From the NCBI GenBank assembly GCA_964472505.1, contig CAYYQW010000010.1:1-64000 (forward strand): a stretch of DNA of 64,000 nucleotides. The letters run 5' to 3'. A program made the translations under genes and the position numbers. A model generated the notes under the pieces. That model had not been told where the DNA came from, searched no databases, and saw only the letters and a program-made list of their open reading frames with translations. The stretch is from JAYEIA01 sp964472505. Lineage in GTDB: Bacteria; Bacteroidota; Bacteroidia; Bacteroidales; JAADGE01. This document shows, piece by piece, positions 45,701 to 54,489 of this stretch. The number at the start of each line of letters is the position of its first letter. The first letter of the stretch is position 1.

Positions 45701-46060
45701 GTTTTTTCGGGTGCTTTTAACCCACTCTATTTGGTCTATGACAATACAATAAGAGTGTTTAAACCGAACCGTCGCCCTATTGGAATATATGAATTCATGC
45801 ACAAAGCCAAAGCTTTTGAAAATGAAGAATTCGAAGTTAGAAAAAATGACGTGCTTTATGTTTTCTCGGATGGCTACATTGATCAATTTGGCGGAAATAA
45901 TGGCAAGAAATTTAATATTGAGCGATTCAAAAAACTTCTTTTAAAAATTCACCAAATGCCGCTTAATGAACAGAAAAGCGAATTAGAAAAAGTAATGGAA
46001 AGCTGGAAAAAATCCGAAGAGCAGTTAGATGATATGCTTGTGATAGGTATCAAAATCTAA
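42761..46060 (+). CDS. Lipoprotein-type sensor with beta-propeller, Y_Y_Y and SpoIIE phosphatase
   Basis: 1099 residues. The N-terminus has a lipobox-like LLNSC at about 14-18. A periplasmic beta-propeller of Reg_prop type (about 35-640) precedes a Y_Y_Y domain (about 660-750; GLENYEEWSDWSRNP ... LPPGNYTFTVMAKNA), a membrane helix (about 752-775), a coiled coil with repeated ETQ(K/R)(E/D) units and a SpoIIE/PP2C domain (about 870-1095), with GDFYW and DCTGHGVPGAFMS holding the metal aspartates. It resembles hybrid two-component sensors of Bacteroidota but with a Ser/Thr phosphatase as output. A lipobox combined with an internal helix is odd, so the start may be a normal signal peptide. Target unknown; a SiaC-like protein lies 13 kb on. 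Confidence 0.88.
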   Translation: MNSRCFFITLLFFLLNSCISQPTAQAQKGYNYMVHFETEESQNDIPITALAFDRRQNIVIGSRYGISTFDGSRQKLIKKSPKEIFDLKNDSAGEFIYSGSKNDFGYVYINKYGQSEYISMKPDNADIGNITKVVIDNNKIVFGGKDHIFIADDSTKAILKHIPAETDGEFAGFFLLKNDIFINIKGKGVHKIKDGTPISVKGGESFQNTALTFFAPYNAHSILLGTDNSTIFIYNSKGFKQFSKNTDIRKFLEENILRNGMRFNKESFVLTTITGGAVIIDKIYGKIQQTVNYQSGLPEDEITAQAIDGNNGLWLAHPGGISRYTVESTIKDYSPYPGIYGKINDVLYLNDSLYAASNNGLYQLSEIRNYREKQILVKQKARYGYKFTPKQTYILQSINHKFTPLSQITEKIKRLELLNDSILIAISDLGIYQVRDTLAKKLLKDMYINDLHAASDTNLLYTATLKGIQTVSFEYDTLKNEITWKSEKIFPSVNTQIFSITADDSGNLFFGADGKAFRAERNPEGGFNKPKEIKFPISINEVVQARKINKNILFMLSSGLFRYDTHSQTAVEDTTAKLSDAETLIKLSQPNYQGKVKPNKNASLIKLFSQIRKIRSDKTGNIWVINGSKGIFCIQPDTLKASAINFDVHIISVRDKQDSLYIPESFELDYERNALRVEVSAPFFMRPEGTSFRHKIKGLENYEEWSDWSRNPVVELYSLPPGNYTFTVMAKNALGQTSDEKNLQFSVAKPFTQTELFYFILSITALILFFIFSYLGRYRLRMKNRKLEKIIQERTSEITEQNQQLETQKEEISAQRDILAERNDKIETQRDRLAKQNQRIETQNRKIKDSITYALNIQEAILPNEGYISKLFPDNFIYYRPRDIVSGDFYWFAERRGAYYFAAADCTGHGVPGAFMSMLGVSFLNNIVNTSRKKDLSPADILTSLSDKLIEALQQTGDPDEAKDGMDIALCKIDQSSGKAVFSGAFNPLYLVYDNTIRVFKPNRRPIGIYEFMHKAKAFENEEFEVRKNDVLYVFSDGYIDQFGGNNGKKFNIERFKKLLLKIHQMPLNEQKSELEKVMESWKKSEEQLDDMLVIGIKI

Positions 46061-46829
46061 AGAAGCAAAAAATTCTGCCGGATTTTTTGAATGTACTCCC
46101 CGTATATTCCCCCTTAGCCTGCGAATACATATATAATAAGCTAAAAAACAGGTGCCTTTTAAATACTAAAGTCAAATAAATTTCATAACTTTTAGACATA
46201 CTTTAGTTTTTCTAAATACACTGAAGTTTCGCAGGTACGCAGCTCCTTATTTTCTATGCTTTTGATATGTTATGTTTTCATGGCAGCCATATTCTAAAGT
46301 CTTGTTCATCAAAATGCTATATAGATAATTCCAAAATCAACTTTTTGTGCTTCTAATAATTTCCGGACTAACCGTTCTTATGCATCAACAGCACAACCAA
46401 TAACTCTCGCTGTTTATCATTTCTTTTCATTTGTCTCGTTTTTACTTTGTGAAGATTAGTGTCTTCTTAGGGTTCTTTGTGTAATAGTTTTGTAACTGCA
46501 TACGGGGATAAAATCTGTACACAAAGATTCACAAAGCAGGCACAAAGTTACACAAAGATAATACGAACATTTTGCAAAAAAATCGAGAACTTTAAAAATT
46601 GCATATACATATTCTTTGATTTTTGTGCATATCAACAAAAACCGATTTTAATTCTGAAATCTAAATGCATTTTCGATTTGCAGCATTTTGTCAGATTTGG
46701 AATTCATTGTATAATTTGTTAATAATTAGAGCTTTAAACAATAATAGTGCTGCTTTTTTATTTTAATAAATCCTTGAATTCAAACCATGTCAGATCTGCG
46801 AAACTTCAGTTATATAATTATTCTCGTTT
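46061..46829. other. Gene-free region with 14-bp inverted repeat
   Basis: No credible gene in 769 bases. CTGAAGTTTCGCAG (46221-46234) recurs as its exact complement at 46796-46809, framing 589 bases; the middle includes clustered short direct repeats of ACACAAAG / CACAAAG (about 46517-46560). It may be a decayed non-autonomous element, or a regulatory region of the flanking genes. Confidence 0.4.
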
Positions 46830-48989
46830 TCAGTTCAAAAAGTCTTCAAAATAACGCGTTACTTTTTTCATCAGATGCAGGCGAGTCATGCCGCGCATAT
46901 TGTGTTCCGATTCGGGATATAAGAAAAAGTCAATATCGGTGCCGGCTTTTATAAGCGAACGCTTAAAATCGATGCTGTGTTGCGGAACCACAACCGGGTC
47001 TTGATATCCGTGAATAACTTGCAACCTTCCTTCCAACTGATCGGCTTTATTGAGCAGACTTGTTTTTTCAAAACCTTCGGGATTAGTTTCCGGCGTATCC
47101 ATGTAGCGTTCGCCGTACATGGCTTCGTAATATTTCCAGTCGGTAACCGGTCCGCCGGCTACACCGGTTTTAAATATTTCGGGATAATTCAGCATCAGGC
47201 TTATTGTCATAAAACCTCCGTAGCTCCAGCCGTGCACGCCTATGCGGCTGGGGTCAACAAAATCTTTAGTCAGTAAGAAATCAATGCCTTTCTTTTGATC
47301 TTCCATTTCGTTTTGCCCGCATTGGCGGTGAATGATGCTTTCAAACTCAAAACCTCGATTGGCAGACCCGCGATTATCCAAAGTAAACATCACATAGCCT
47401 TTCTGTGCCATGTACTGATTCCAAAGACTTGCACCGCCCAACCACCGGTTAGTAACTAATTGTGCATGCGGCCCGCCGTAAACATAAACTATTACCGGAT
47501 ATTTTTTCTTCGGGTCAAAATCCGGCGGTGTAATCATGCGGTAATACAAATCGGTTTCGCCGTCGGCCGCTTTAATGGTTCCTATGGTCATTTCTCCGAG
47601 ATTATAATCGCTCAAAGGATTATCCGAATCCACAAGTAACTTTATAAGTTTTCCGTTTTCATCACTTAAAGCCGTTTTCCCGGCTACTTTTAAACTGCTG
47701 TAACTGTCAATCAGTTGTTGCTTTGAATTGGAAAAAACCACGCGGTGAACACCTTCCTCTGTTGTAAGTTTTGAAATTTTGCCGCTTTTCAAATCGGCTT
47801 TATAATAATGTGTCTCAATTGGGCTGTCTTTTGTAGCGGTAAAATATACCGTTTTGCCTTTCTCGTCAAAACCCTCAATGCCGGTTACTGCCCATTCGCC
47901 CTGCGTGAGTTGTTTAATCAGCTTTCCTTTGGTATCATAAAGGTATAGGTGATCGTAGCCGTCGCGCTCACTGAACCAAATAAATTGATTGGGATTATTT
48001 ATTACAAAATGCAAAGGATTTTCGGGCTCTACATAGCGTTGACTTTTTTCTTCGAACAAAGTCTGAACAAATCCGCCGGTTTTGGCATTGTATTTATTCA
48101 GTTTCAGGTGTTTCTGCTCACGATTCAATACCCCGATATAAACATAATCGCCGGAAGGATCCCAACTAATGCTTGTAAGATAGCGTTCAGCGGTAAAATC
48201 GCTAACATCTGCAAAAACCGTATTTTTGGTTTTCAAATCATAAATTCCCAAAGTAACTTCTTCGCTTTTTTCACCAATCATGGGATATTTTATGGGCTTG
48301 TAACTTGCAATGCGTGTTGTGATGTCCACTAAAGGGTAATCGCTTACCATGGTTTCGTCTTTACGGTAAAAAGCCAGCTTCTCACCGGAAGGCGACCAGA
48401 AAATGCCCTCATGTATGCCAAATTCTTGTCGGTGTACGTAGCCGTCGCCGTTTACAATGCTTTTATCTTCATCATTTGTTACGGTCATCGTTTCCCCTTC
48501 GGAGGTTCGTACATACAAGTTGTTCTCAAGCGTATAAGCAATATGCCCGGATGTCTTGTGTTGTTTGATGTTTCCGGCATCTTCTTTAAGTTCAACTATG
48601 CGTACATATTCATTCTTTTTGATATTTACGGTATTAAATTCCGGTCCGTTTTTGAAGGCTAAAAAGTCATCCGACAACCATTCATAATCCCAATACGGAA
48701 AATAAGGCAAGGGTTCCAAATCCGATTCGTTTCGTAACTGATTCAACTCGCCCAAGCTGTATAAATCTTCCTTTTCGCCGGTTTCGCCGGATATTTTATA
48801 GATGCTGCTGTAATCTTTCACATAAGTAAAATCAGTTTTGCCGTAAGGCATCACGCCTTCTAAGCTTTCCGGAGCCAAATTGCGCCACTGATTAATTACG
48901 GCATCTTCCAAAGTCAGTTGTTTATCTTGTGCCTGTGAAATTGTGCCCCAAAGCAAAGCCGGAAGCACCAGAAACCATATTTTCTTCAT
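46830..48989 (-). CDS. S9B dipeptidyl peptidase IV-like serine peptidase
   Basis: 719 residues from ATG at 48989 (MKKIWFLVLPALLWG); two more codons are possible. Signal peptide, then a DPP IV N-terminal beta-propeller (about 40-460), then the alpha/beta-hydrolase domain: nucleophile Ser in GVHGWSYGGFMTISL, Asp in IHGYQDPVVVPQHS and His in YPESEHNMRG complete the triad. It removes X-Pro or similar dipeptides from peptide N-termini in the periplasm or at the surface, a logical follow-up to the secreted protease nearby. The DW motif of the propeller (YWDYEWLSDDFLAFK) is present. Confidence 0.95.
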   Translation of the reverse strand: MKKIWFLVLPALLWGTISQAQDKQLTLEDAVINQWRNLAPESLEGVMPYGKTDFTYVKDYSSIYKISGETGEKEDLYSLGELNQLRNESDLEPLPYFPYWDYEWLSDDFLAFKNGPEFNTVNIKKNEYVRIVELKEDAGNIKQHKTSGHIAYTLENNLYVRTSEGETMTVTNDEDKSIVNGDGYVHRQEFGIHEGIFWSPSGEKLAFYRKDETMVSDYPLVDITTRIASYKPIKYPMIGEKSEEVTLGIYDLKTKNTVFADVSDFTAERYLTSISWDPSGDYVYIGVLNREQKHLKLNKYNAKTGGFVQTLFEEKSQRYVEPENPLHFVINNPNQFIWFSERDGYDHLYLYDTKGKLIKQLTQGEWAVTGIEGFDEKGKTVYFTATKDSPIETHYYKADLKSGKISKLTTEEGVHRVVFSNSKQQLIDSYSSLKVAGKTALSDENGKLIKLLVDSDNPLSDYNLGEMTIGTIKAADGETDLYYRMITPPDFDPKKKYPVIVYVYGGPHAQLVTNRWLGGASLWNQYMAQKGYVMFTLDNRGSANRGFEFESIIHRQCGQNEMEDQKKGIDFLLTKDFVDPSRIGVHGWSYGGFMTISLMLNYPEIFKTGVAGGPVTDWKYYEAMYGERYMDTPETNPEGFEKTSLLNKADQLEGRLQVIHGYQDPVVVPQHSIDFKRSLIKAGTDIDFFLYPESEHNMRGMTRLHLMKKVTRYFEDFLN

Positions 48990-49089
48990 AATCATAAGTT
49001 TTTTAAAATTTAAAATTTCGTATAAAGATAAACAGAAAATATCTGCCGATAAAATCTTATTGTTTTCCGGCAGCCTCCCGATTTCATTT

Positions 49090-49120
49090 TTTGCCGTTTA
49101 TATTGTTTTATCTAAATTTG
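49090..49120 (+). promoter_or_regulatory. icd: Promoter of icd
   Basis: TTTG (49090-49093), 19 bases, TAAATTTG (49113-49120). Perfect consensus. The leader to icd would be about 120 bases and holds two short ORFs (49126-49200 and 49204-49251). Confidence 0.65.
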
Positions 49121-49246
49121 TACACATGAGTAAAAAAACAGTTGAATTTATTATTCCGTATTCATTTTTTCCTGCTCAGAAAGCATTATCATTTTTTTAA
49201 TTATGAAAACCCTATCATTTTCATATAAAAAACTAATTCAAATACA

Positions 49247-51478
49247 ATGACAAACAAAGAAGCAAAGATTATTTATACCAAAATTGACGAAGCGCCGGCA
49301 TTAGCCACATACTCACTGTTGCCCGTGGTAAGCGCATTTTTGAAATCAGCCGATATCGACACACAAAAAGTTGATATTTCGCTGGCCGGCAGAATTTTGG
49401 CTAACTTTCCGGAAAAACTTACCAATGAACAAAAAACTGAAGACGGACTGTCTTTTCTCGGAAAATTGGTAGAAAAACCGGAAGCCAATATCATAAAATT
49501 ACCCAATATCAGTGCATCCGTATCGCAGCTAAAAGCAGCCATAAAAGAGCTTAAAAGCAAAGGTTTTGATGTACCCGATTATCCGGAAGAAGCTAAAAGT
49601 GAAGCAGAACAAAAAATAAAAGACCGCTATTCGGTCGTTCTCGGAAGTGCCGTAAACCCGGTCTTGCGACAAGGAAATTCAGACCGCAGAGTGGCACCTT
49701 CCGTAAAGGAAAATGCGCAAAAAAATCCGCACAAAATGATGAAAGAATGGCCGGCCGATTCAAAAACTCATGTAGCTCACATGAGCGACAAAGATTTTTA
49801 TTCCACAGAACGTTCTGCCGTTATTGAAAAAGAACAAAATGTATCCGTTGTATTCACTGACAAACAAGGCAACAAAAGCGTTCTGAAAGAAAAATTACAC
49901 CTCCTGAAAGATGAAGTAATCGACGGAAGTTTTATGAGCCGAAAAGCTTTGCGCGAATTTATTGAACAAGAACTGCAGGATGCCAAACAAAAAGGCATTC
50001 TGTTCTCAGTTCACCTCAAAGCCACCATGATGAAAGTATCGGATCCGGAAATTTTCGGACATTTTGTTTCGGTATATTTTAAAAATGTATTTGAAAAGCA
50101 TAAAGATTTCTTTAAAGCACAGGGCATAAACCCCAACTTAGGCTTGGGTGACCTGTATGCAGCCATGGAAAATTTCCCGAAGGAAAAACGCATTGAAATT
50201 GAAGCCGATATACAAGAAGCTTACGAAAACCGGCCCGATTTGGCTATGGTAAACTCCGACAAAGGCATCACCAACCTGCATGCCGGAAACGACATTATCA
50301 TTGATGCATCCATGCCCGTTGTAATTCGCGACGGCGGCAGAATGTGGAATCCGTCCAACGAATTACAAGACACCAAAGCCGTAATACCGGACACAAGCTA
50401 TTCGGAATTTTATCAGACCGCCATTGATTTTTGCAAAAAACACGGTGCGTTCAACCCCGCCACCATGGGTAATGTTTCCAATGTAGGCCTCATGGCACAA
50501 AAAGCCGAAGAATACGGCTCGCACGACAAAACCTTTATTGCTTCCAAAGAAGGAACCATCAGCATCATTGACGAAGACGGAAAAACACTCATTTCGCATA
50601 AAGTGGAAGAAGGCGATATCTGGCGAGCTTGTCAAACTAAAGACATTGCCGTTCGCGATTGGGTAAAATTGGCTGTGAAACGCGCCAAAGAAACCGGCGT
50701 TACCACCATATTCTGGTTAGACGAAAATCGTGCACACGATGCCCAACTCATTAAAAAAGTGAACACATACATTAAAGCATACGATACCAAAGGGCTTGAT
50801 ATTCAAATTCTGCCGCCCGTTAAAGCCATGCAGCTCACCCTTGAGCGCGTAAAAGCCGGTAAAGATACGGTTTCGGTAACCGGAAACGTATTGCGTGACT
50901 ATTTGACCGACCTGTTCCCCATTCTGGAACTCGGAACAAGCGCCAAAATGCTGTCCATAATTCCCTTATTGGAAGGAGGCGGGCTGTTTGAAACCGGCGC
51001 CGGAGGTTCGGCACCCAAACACGTCCAGCAATTTCTTGAAGAAGGGCATTTGCGTTGGGACTCGCTCGGCGAATTTTTGGCATTAACCGTATCGCTGGAG
51101 CATCTCTCCGAAACCTATGACAATGCCAAAGCAGGCGTTCTGGCCAAAACTCTGGATAAGGCCGTAAGCGCCTATTTGGAAAACGGGAATTCGCCTTCGC
51201 GAAAAGCCGGCGAACCGGATAACCGCGCATCGCATTACTATCTGGCAACATACTGGGCCAAAGCACTTGCCGAGCAAGAAGAAGACAAAGCTCTGAAAGA
51301 AAAATTTACTCCGATTGCCGAGAAATTGGAAGAAAACGAGCGCAAGATTCTTAAAGAAATAGCCGCAGTGGAAGGAAAACCAAAAGATATCGGCGGTTAT
51401 TTTAAACCCAACGATACCAAAGCCGAAGCATCCATGCGCCCGAGCGCAACATTTAATGAAATAATTGCGGCGCTGTAA
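49247..51478 (+). CDS. icd: Monomeric NADP-dependent isocitrate dehydrogenase
   Basis: 743 residues, the length and sequence of the monomeric class (not the usual 410-residue dimer). Opening IIYTKIDEAPALATYSLLPVVSAFL, substrate-site SNRR-like segment (GNSDRRVAPSVKENAQKNPHKM), the metal and isocitrate residues in GHDKTF-type and TIFWLDENRAHDAQLI segments, and PLLEGGGLFETGAGGSAPKHVQQ are full-length matches. It oxidises isocitrate to 2-oxoglutarate in the TCA cycle and gives NADPH. A strong promoter and terminator frame it as a single gene. Confidence 0.96.
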   Translation: MTNKEAKIIYTKIDEAPALATYSLLPVVSAFLKSADIDTQKVDISLAGRILANFPEKLTNEQKTEDGLSFLGKLVEKPEANIIKLPNISASVSQLKAAIKELKSKGFDVPDYPEEAKSEAEQKIKDRYSVVLGSAVNPVLRQGNSDRRVAPSVKENAQKNPHKMMKEWPADSKTHVAHMSDKDFYSTERSAVIEKEQNVSVVFTDKQGNKSVLKEKLHLLKDEVIDGSFMSRKALREFIEQELQDAKQKGILFSVHLKATMMKVSDPEIFGHFVSVYFKNVFEKHKDFFKAQGINPNLGLGDLYAAMENFPKEKRIEIEADIQEAYENRPDLAMVNSDKGITNLHAGNDIIIDASMPVVIRDGGRMWNPSNELQDTKAVIPDTSYSEFYQTAIDFCKKHGAFNPATMGNVSNVGLMAQKAEEYGSHDKTFIASKEGTISIIDEDGKTLISHKVEEGDIWRACQTKDIAVRDWVKLAVKRAKETGVTTIFWLDENRAHDAQLIKKVNTYIKAYDTKGLDIQILPPVKAMQLTLERVKAGKDTVSVTGNVLRDYLTDLFPILELGTSAKMLSIIPLLEGGGLFETGAGGSAPKHVQQFLEEGHLRWDSLGEFLALTVSLEHLSETYDNAKAGVLAKTLDKAVSAYLENGNSPSRKAGEPDNRASHYYLATYWAKALAEQEEDKALKEKFTPIAEKLEENERKILKEIAAVEGKPKDIGGYFKPNDTKAEASMRPSATFNEIIAAL

Positions 51479-51500
51479 TAATCAAAAATTAAAATTCCCG

Positions 51501-51533
51501 GCCCCTTTTGCTTTTGCGAAAGGGGCTTTTTTT
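51501..51533 (+). terminator. icd: Terminator of icd
   Basis: GCCCCTTT (51501-51508) pairs with AAAGGGGC (51519-51526), 10-base loop, followed by seven T. Twenty-two bases after the stop codon. Confidence 0.88.
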
Positions 51534-52304
51534 GCTAAAAAAAAATTAAAATTTGGGCTAAAGCCCTTTCTGTCGTCAAATTTAAACACAGCATCAGAAC
51601 TCCTGATTCCACGTAAACAAAGCTGTCGTAATTTATATTTTTTGATAAAATCAGGATTCCTACCCCACCGTAATAAATTATGTAAGGTCTGAAATCCTCA
51701 AGATGAAAGCGTGCCCGTGCTACTGCTCCAAGTAGCCCACACGTTTTGAAGTCCTTCCTTCGACTGATGCTCAGGAACCGCCGGACGTTCAAAAGTGTTT
51801 CAATCTTCGTCAGCCACAAGCCAAAACCTGCGACCGGACTTTCGGCCAAGTCCCCCGCGGGGGATTTAGGGGGTATTCCGGCAGATAAAAAAACGAGCAG
51901 GTTATTAGCTTGTAGGCAATTGCAGAAAAAAAACGACAATTTTAGTTTACTAATATATGCTCATAAATTGCTGATAATCAATTCATGGATCAGGAGTTCT
52001 GAATTATAAAAACAGAATATTCATATTAAGAACATCATCATCAAAACCATTTATGCAGCCCAATATCAATAATTAGCAACGGCATTCATGCCGTTGAATT
52101 AAAACAAACTTCGACCGGCTCTATCCAAAAAATACATTGGAATTTTAACAGGCTTATTTTAAAATTGTAAATTCTCTGCAATTCGGCTTATAAATCCGGG
52201 AATTTCGGTTTTTAAAAATTCTTAACATATAATTTTAGACATATATGTATTAATTTAGTATATTTGCAATAATTAATTGAATGTATAACCAAAAAACATA
52301 AAAA
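51534..52304. other. Gene-free region with inverted repeats
   Basis: No gene. TCAGAACTCCTGAT (51594-51607) and its exact complement (51989-52002) frame 409 bases, which hold CCCCCGCGGGGG (palindrome near 51852) and other GC-rich words; this is likely a decayed mobile fragment. Further right is a CAACGGCA-ttca-TGCCGTTG hairpin (about 52078-52097). The ferritin promoter is at the right end. Confidence 0.45.
52259..52266 (+). promoter_or_regulatory. -7 box of the ferritin gene
   Basis: TATATTTG, 38 bases before the ATG. The -33 region (TTTTAG near 52234) is weak. Confidence 0.5.
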
Positions 52305-52814
52305 ATGCTTAAAGAACGAGTAGAAAAAGCTCTAAACGAGCAGATTACAGAAGAATTTACTGCTTCACAACTATATTTAGCCATGGCTTCATGGGCTGAA
52401 TCAAACGGTTTGGAAGGAACGGCTAATTTCTTATACGCACATTCGGAAGAAGAACGCGAACATGCTTTAAAATTATATCACTACATTAATGACAGAGGCG
52501 GCCATGCCATCACTCCTAAACTGGAGCAACCCGAATACAACTATGACAGCATAGACAAGGTATTTAAAGATATTATGGCACATGAAAAGCAGGTATCGGA
52601 AAAAATCAACAATTTGGTAGGCATCTGCCTTGAAGAAAAAGATTATACTACCAATAATTTTCTCCAATGGTATGTGGAAGAGCAAATTGAAGAAGAAAAC
52701 TTATTCGGAAATTTACTTGATAAACTTGAAATGTTGGGCGACCACAAAGGCAAAACCTATTTATTTGACAATGAACTGGGCAAATCTGCCGCAGCCCACA
52801 CCGCAGCAGAATAA
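52305..52814 (+). CDS. ftnA: Non-haem ferritin
   Basis: 169 residues, one ferritin-like four-helix bundle. Di-iron ligands are visible in ITEEFTASQLYLAMASW (Glu about 17), EEREHALKLYHYI (Glu/His about 50-53), EKQVSEKI (Glu about 94) and WYVEEQIEEENL (Glu about 127-130). It stores iron as a 24-mer and lowers Fenton chemistry, which fits the peroxide-defence genes in the next 6 kb. Ends with a strong terminator. Confidence 0.96.
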   Translation: MLKERVEKALNEQITEEFTASQLYLAMASWAESNGLEGTANFLYAHSEEEREHALKLYHYINDRGGHAITPKLEQPEYNYDSIDKVFKDIMAHEKQVSEKINNLVGICLEEKDYTTNNFLQWYVEEQIEEENLFGNLLDKLEMLGDHKGKTYLFDNELGKSAAAHTAAE

Positions 52815-52834
52815 GAATTTTTACTGCATATTCC

Positions 52835-52872
52835 AAAAAACGGCATTTCTTAACGGAGATGCCGTTTTTTTT
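52835..52872 (+). terminator. Terminator of the ferritin gene
   Basis: AAAAAACGGCAT (52835-52846) pairs with ATGCCGTTTTTT (52859-52870) around a 12-base loop, ending in eight T. The MITE-like copy 2 starts only 6 bases further on. Confidence 0.9.
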
Positions 52873-52877
52873 GTTTT

Positions 52878-53142
52878 TTGAATTAGGCGTATGAGTACTA
52901 CAAACTGTTATATTACATCCAAGCATTTATCACCGGCTTCGACAGGAGGTTATTGAGCTTTTGCCGAAATACTCAGCCTACGGAGCGTTCGGAGGCTGAG
53001 GCCTTCGATTGCTCAGGAACCGCCTGTCGAAGCCGATATATCAAAACCGAGTGTGCTTCCGATTGCCGAGGCGGTCATCACTAAATATACGCGGCACTTG
53101 GGACAGAAGAAGTTATAAGTATTAGTTATCAGCCTAATTCAA
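52878..53142. mobile_element. MITE-like element, copy 2
   Basis: 265 bp between TTGAATTAGGC (52878-52888) and its exact complement GCCTAATTCAA (53132-53142). The middle is a long hairpin: a 13-bp arm (52934-52946 with 53023-53035) with an inner CTCAGCCT/AGGCTGAG stem. No ORF. The ends and the hairpin flanks match copy 3, which lies in the opposite direction on the far side of trxB. It fills most of the gap between ferritin and trxB. Confidence 0.8.
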
Positions 53143-53177
53143 ATTTGTTTTTACATCTGCCGGACATACTAATATAC

Positions 53178-53220
53178 AGAAAAAAGCATTGCTCCCGCTT
53201 TTGCAGGCTACAATGCTTTT
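53178..53220 (-). terminator. trxB: Terminator of trxB
   Basis: AAAAGCATTG (53182-53191) pairs with CAATGCTTTT (53211-53220). On the minus strand it is followed by a T-run (TTTTTTCTG). It starts 22 bases after the trxB stop. Confidence 0.8.
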
Positions 53221-53241
53221 ATTGATTTTTGAGAATAATGC

Positions 53242-54246
53242 TTATTCCTGCTCACCCAAAAAGCGCTCGGCATCCAGAGCAGCCATACAGCCCGAGCCGG
53301 CAGCCGTAACGGCTTGTCGATAAACGGAATCTTGAATGTCGCCGGCGGCAAATACTCCGGGCACATTGGTTTTTGTAGAACCGGGAACCGTTTTAACATA
53401 ACCGGTTTCATCGGTTTCCAAATAATCTTTAAAAATATCCGAATTGGGTTTATGCCCGATAGCCAGGAAGAAACCGTCTATCTTGATTTTTACTTCTTCT
53501 TCATCCGATTCGCCTTTGCGTTTTATCAGCGTGGCACCGGTTACCACATCATCGCCGGTTACCTCTTTGGTATTATGCTCATAAAGTATTTCAATGTTTT
53601 TTGTTCTGTTCACGCGTGCCTGCATGGCTTTGGAAGCGCGCATAAACGGCTTTCTTACAATCAGATAGACCTTTTCGGCCAATCCGGCCAGATAGGTTGC
53701 TTCTTCGGCAGCCGTATCGCCGCCGCCTACTACGGCCACTTTTTTACCTTTATAGAAAAAGCCGTCGCAAGTTGCACAGGCCGATACGCCGGAACCTTTA
53801 AATTTCTGCTCCGACTCTAATCCCAAATATTTAGCCGTGGCACCGGTAGCAATAATAACCGTTTCGGCTTCGTAAGGCTGATTATCATCTACCCACAATT
53901 TGAAAGGGCGCTTCGAGAAGTCCACTTTTGTAACCATTCCCCACTCTACGCGCGTGCCGAAACGTTCGGCTTGTTTTTTAAGGTCTTCCATCATATCGGG
54001 GCCCGTAACGCCATCCGGATAACCGGGGAAGTTTTCTACATCGGTGGTTGTAGTCAGCTGTCCGCCGGCTTCCATACCTTGTATTACCACAGGCTGTAAT
54101 CCTGCGCGTGCAGCATAAATGGCAGCCGTGTAGCCGGCCGGGCCGGAGCCGATCACAACACATTTTTCTTTAAGTACTTCTTTACTTTCATTTCCTGACG
54201 ATTTGTCATTCTTATCGTCCAAGTCCATGCTTTTAAATAATCCCAT
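53242..54246 (-). CDS. trxB: Thioredoxin reductase
   Basis: 334 residues. After a 27-residue polar N-terminal extension, the FAD site GSGPAGYTAAIYAARAGL (about 33-50), the redox-active disulphide CATC (about 162-165), the NADPH site GGGDTAAEEATYLAG and the C-terminal FAD motif GVFAAGDIQDSVYRQAVTAAGSGCMAA are all intact. It passes NADPH electrons to thioredoxin and thus to the peroxiredoxins coded nearby. The extension (MGLFKSMDLDDKNDKSSGNESK) is not usual; a later start is possible but no closer ATG fits. Flanked on both sides by inverted copies of one repeat element. Confidence 0.96.
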   Translation of the reverse strand: MGLFKSMDLDDKNDKSSGNESKEVLKEKCVVIGSGPAGYTAAIYAARAGLQPVVIQGMEAGGQLTTTTDVENFPGYPDGVTGPDMMEDLKKQAERFGTRVEWGMVTKVDFSKRPFKLWVDDNQPYEAETVIIATGATAKYLGLESEQKFKGSGVSACATCDGFFYKGKKVAVVGGGDTAAEEATYLAGLAEKVYLIVRKPFMRASKAMQARVNRTKNIEILYEHNTKEVTGDDVVTGATLIKRKGESDEEEVKIKIDGFFLAIGHKPNSDIFKDYLETDETGYVKTVPGSTKTNVPGVFAAGDIQDSVYRQAVTAAGSGCMAALDAERFLGEQE

Positions 54247-54347
54247 TGTTATAGTTTTTATGTTTTAATAATGCTTACATATATCCGGATACCTTAATTT
54301 ATCGGTTCCTGTCTCCAAATTACTTCTGATTTTCGCCTTAGCATTGC

Positions 54348-54379
54348 CAAATATAGTGCCAAAAAAGATTCTCTGCAAA
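54348..54379 (-). promoter_or_regulatory. trxB: Promoter of trxB
   Basis: Minus strand: TTTG (54376-54379), 20 bases, TATATTTG (54348-54355). A second TATATTTG at 54376-54383 overlaps the -33 box and could be an alternative start. Confidence 0.55.
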
Positions 54380-54489
54380 TATAGCAGTATAGCAGCGAAA
54401 AACAGACGAAATATTATTTTGAGCTGCTAAAGCTGTTTCTGTCTTTATATCTCTGAGAAACTCTCAGCCTGCTTCGTGTGAAACAGTTA

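Noticed and set aside
46477..46722. 81-codon ORF in the gap between the SpoIIE protein and the S9 peptidase
   Set aside because: Composition is that of AT-rich intergenic repeats, with no family resemblance and no promoter.
48943..49200. 85-codon ORF upstream of icd
   Set aside because: Its first 60 codons overlap the start of the S9 peptidase gene on the other strand; only the short leader part after the icd promoter is of interest.
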